From Pleurocapsa sp. MO_226.B13 (lineage in GTDB: Bacteria > Cyanobacteriota > Cyanobacteriia > Cyanobacteriales > Xenococcaceae): a stretch of DNA of 14,882 nucleotides. Below, piece by piece: positions 14,132-14,882 of the stretch. Location of the stretch: NCBI GenBank assembly GCA_030064795.1, contig JASJEI010000289.1, positions 1 through 14,882 on the forward strand, written 5' to 3'. Both the position numbers and the translations under genes were made by a program. How positions within the stretch are numbered: the stretch's first letter is position 1; each line of letters starts with the position of its first letter. Below the pieces are notes generated by a model, which saw nothing but the letters and a program-made list of their open reading frames with translations, made no database searches and had not been told where the DNA came from.

Positions 14132-14716
14132 ATGATAGCTAATACTTTTTACTCTGGAACATTGCTCGACCATTATTTAGGTGCATTTCTCCCTCCGATC
14201 GCTTTAGACAGTTTATTCTCGACCCAGGGAATTATGGTTATGCTATTGGTGGCATACGCTGGGGCAATGTGGATGTTTTTGAGCAGCGCACCTAAAGTCT
14301 ATACGGTTATGGTATCGGACTTGCAAAATGCGCAAAGATTTTATGAAGGATTGTTAGATTTACCTGCTGCGGATGTTCCCCTACACTACTACTATAATTA
14401 CGAGCAGGCAATGGGGGCGGGAGGTATGGATCCTTTATATATGTCCGCGACTCCTAGCGGTACGGGATTAAACGGCTCAGAAGGATTGTGGTATCAGTTG
14501 AAAAAAAATACTCAACTGCATATTATTGCTGGTGCTAGTGGTGGTTACAAAGATCGTCAGCGTCATGTTTGTTTCGATCGCGATTGTTTGGAAGCCTTGC
14601 TGATGCGAATTCAATCTAGACGTTTGAGGTATAAAATACGTCGCGATCGCCCTTTGAATTTTTTGGTTAAAGATATTGACAACCGCACTATTGAAATGGC
14701 AGAAGTTTCCAATTAG
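14132..14716 (+). CDS. Membrane-anchored VOC (glyoxalase/bleomycin-resistance fold) protein
   Basis: 194 residues from ATG 14132. The first ~30 residues are weakly hydrophobic, and 31-50 (TQGIMVMLLVAYAGAMWMFL) form one membrane segment. A single vicinal-oxygen-chelate module follows: YTVMVSDLQNAQRFYEGLL (57-75), the usual beta-strand plus helix opening, then LHIIAGAS (129-136), RHVCFDRDCLEALLMRI (144-160) and NFLVKDIDNRTIEMAEV (176-192). Of the usual metal ligands, H145 and E188 are in place, while the first position in strand one is not His or Glu. It might act as a paired-module dimer, bind a ligand without metal, or be an inactive relative. Substrate unknown. The N-terminal anchor is uncommon for this fold and suggests attachment to the thylakoid or plasma membrane. 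It lies 196 bp after the Rre1-like gene on the same strand; co-transcription is possible but not indicated. Confidence 0.85.
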   Translation: MIANTFYSGTLLDHYLGAFLPPIALDSLFSTQGIMVMLLVAYAGAMWMFLSSAPKVYTVMVSDLQNAQRFYEGLLDLPAADVPLHYYYNYEQAMGAGGMDPLYMSATPSGTGLNGSEGLWYQLKKNTQLHIIAGASGGYKDRQRHVCFDRDCLEALLMRIQSRRLRYKIRRDRPLNFLVKDIDNRTIEMAEVSN

Positions 14717-14753
14717 TTACTCTCTCACTGTCTATTAAACTTAATATCTGACG

Positions 14754-14882
14754 TTACGCACTTTTGAGTAAACGAAGTTCAGACATAGCTTGTTGTAAAG
14801 CTCGAATATAAATACGACGTATCAAAGCAAAATGATTCATTTTGTGTTTCGATTTCAAGCATTCTAGTTGGAATGCAGCATA
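14754..14882 (-). CDS. C-terminal fragment of a probable insertion-sequence transposase
   Basis: Forty-two codons read in from the right edge and end at TAA 14756-14754. The tail (YAAFQLECLKSKHKMNHFAL, then RRIYIRALQQAMSELRLLKS) has the basic, helical look of the C-terminus of IS4/IS701-like DDE transposases in cyanobacteria, especially the NHFAL...A...A..EL pattern. The stop lies within TGCGTAACGTCAG, a sequence that resembles cyanobacterial IS ends, so the element may finish near 14740. The catalytic residues lie outside the window. The family is not certain; an unrelated hypothetical protein cannot be excluded. Confidence 0.55.
   Translation of the reverse strand, partial: YAAFQLECLKSKHKMNHFALIRRIYIRALQQAMSELRLLKSA

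Noticed and set aside
2637..14716. A single novel multi-gene system spanning the window
   Set aside because: Genes change strand often, spacers are mostly above 190 bp, and the products belong to unrelated processes; nothing in the sequence ties them together.

Overview
The window comes from a cyanobacterium. I count about 19 copies of the octamer GCGATCGC (HIP1), where chance predicts fewer than one in 15 kb. The gene content agrees: a Ycf29/Rre1-like response regulator, a DUF4336 protein, CHAT-TPR remains, a heptamer tandem repeat (STRR type) and AT-rich spacers. Filamentous or baeocyte-forming lineages would fit, but the sequence does not fix the genus.

Left part (1-2640). A minus-strand REC-GGDEF-EAL response regulator runs off the left edge; its GGDEF motif is degenerate (GEDKF). 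After an AT-rich spacer comes the wreck of a plus-strand secreted CHAT-TPR protein. Most of its middle is gone, with the break at a HIP1 octamer, a second short stretch appears to be missing, and its last codons are split off by a 264-bp non-coding insertion with terminal inverted repeats and a TTA duplication. Removing the insertion on paper restores the family C-terminus exactly.

Middle part (2637-9405, all minus). In order: a malate:quinone-oxidoreductase-like flavoprotein whose stop overlaps the CHAT stop; an intact PAS-GGDEF-EAL c-di-GMP protein; an ATPase with an N-terminal helix-turn-helix and an AAA_35-type domain (the kind linked to vMAP conflict systems); and a DUF4336 protein. Spacers of 215-518 bp argue that these are separate transcription units.

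Right part (9616-14882). A six-segment membrane protein with a conserved-looking DE....HE motif diverges from DUF4336. It faces a UvrD/Rep-type helicase across ten perfect TTAGTCA repeats. Then come the Rre1-like regulator, a membrane-anchored VOC (glyoxalase-fold) protein and, at the right edge, the last 42 codons of what looks like a transposase.

The signalling genes (two c-di-GMP proteins, one NarL-type regulator) are scattered rather than joined in an operon. I do not see a multi-gene novel system. The most informative local structure is the CHAT pseudogene with its insertion; the least explained proteins are the lone HTH-ATPase and the DE....HE membrane protein.
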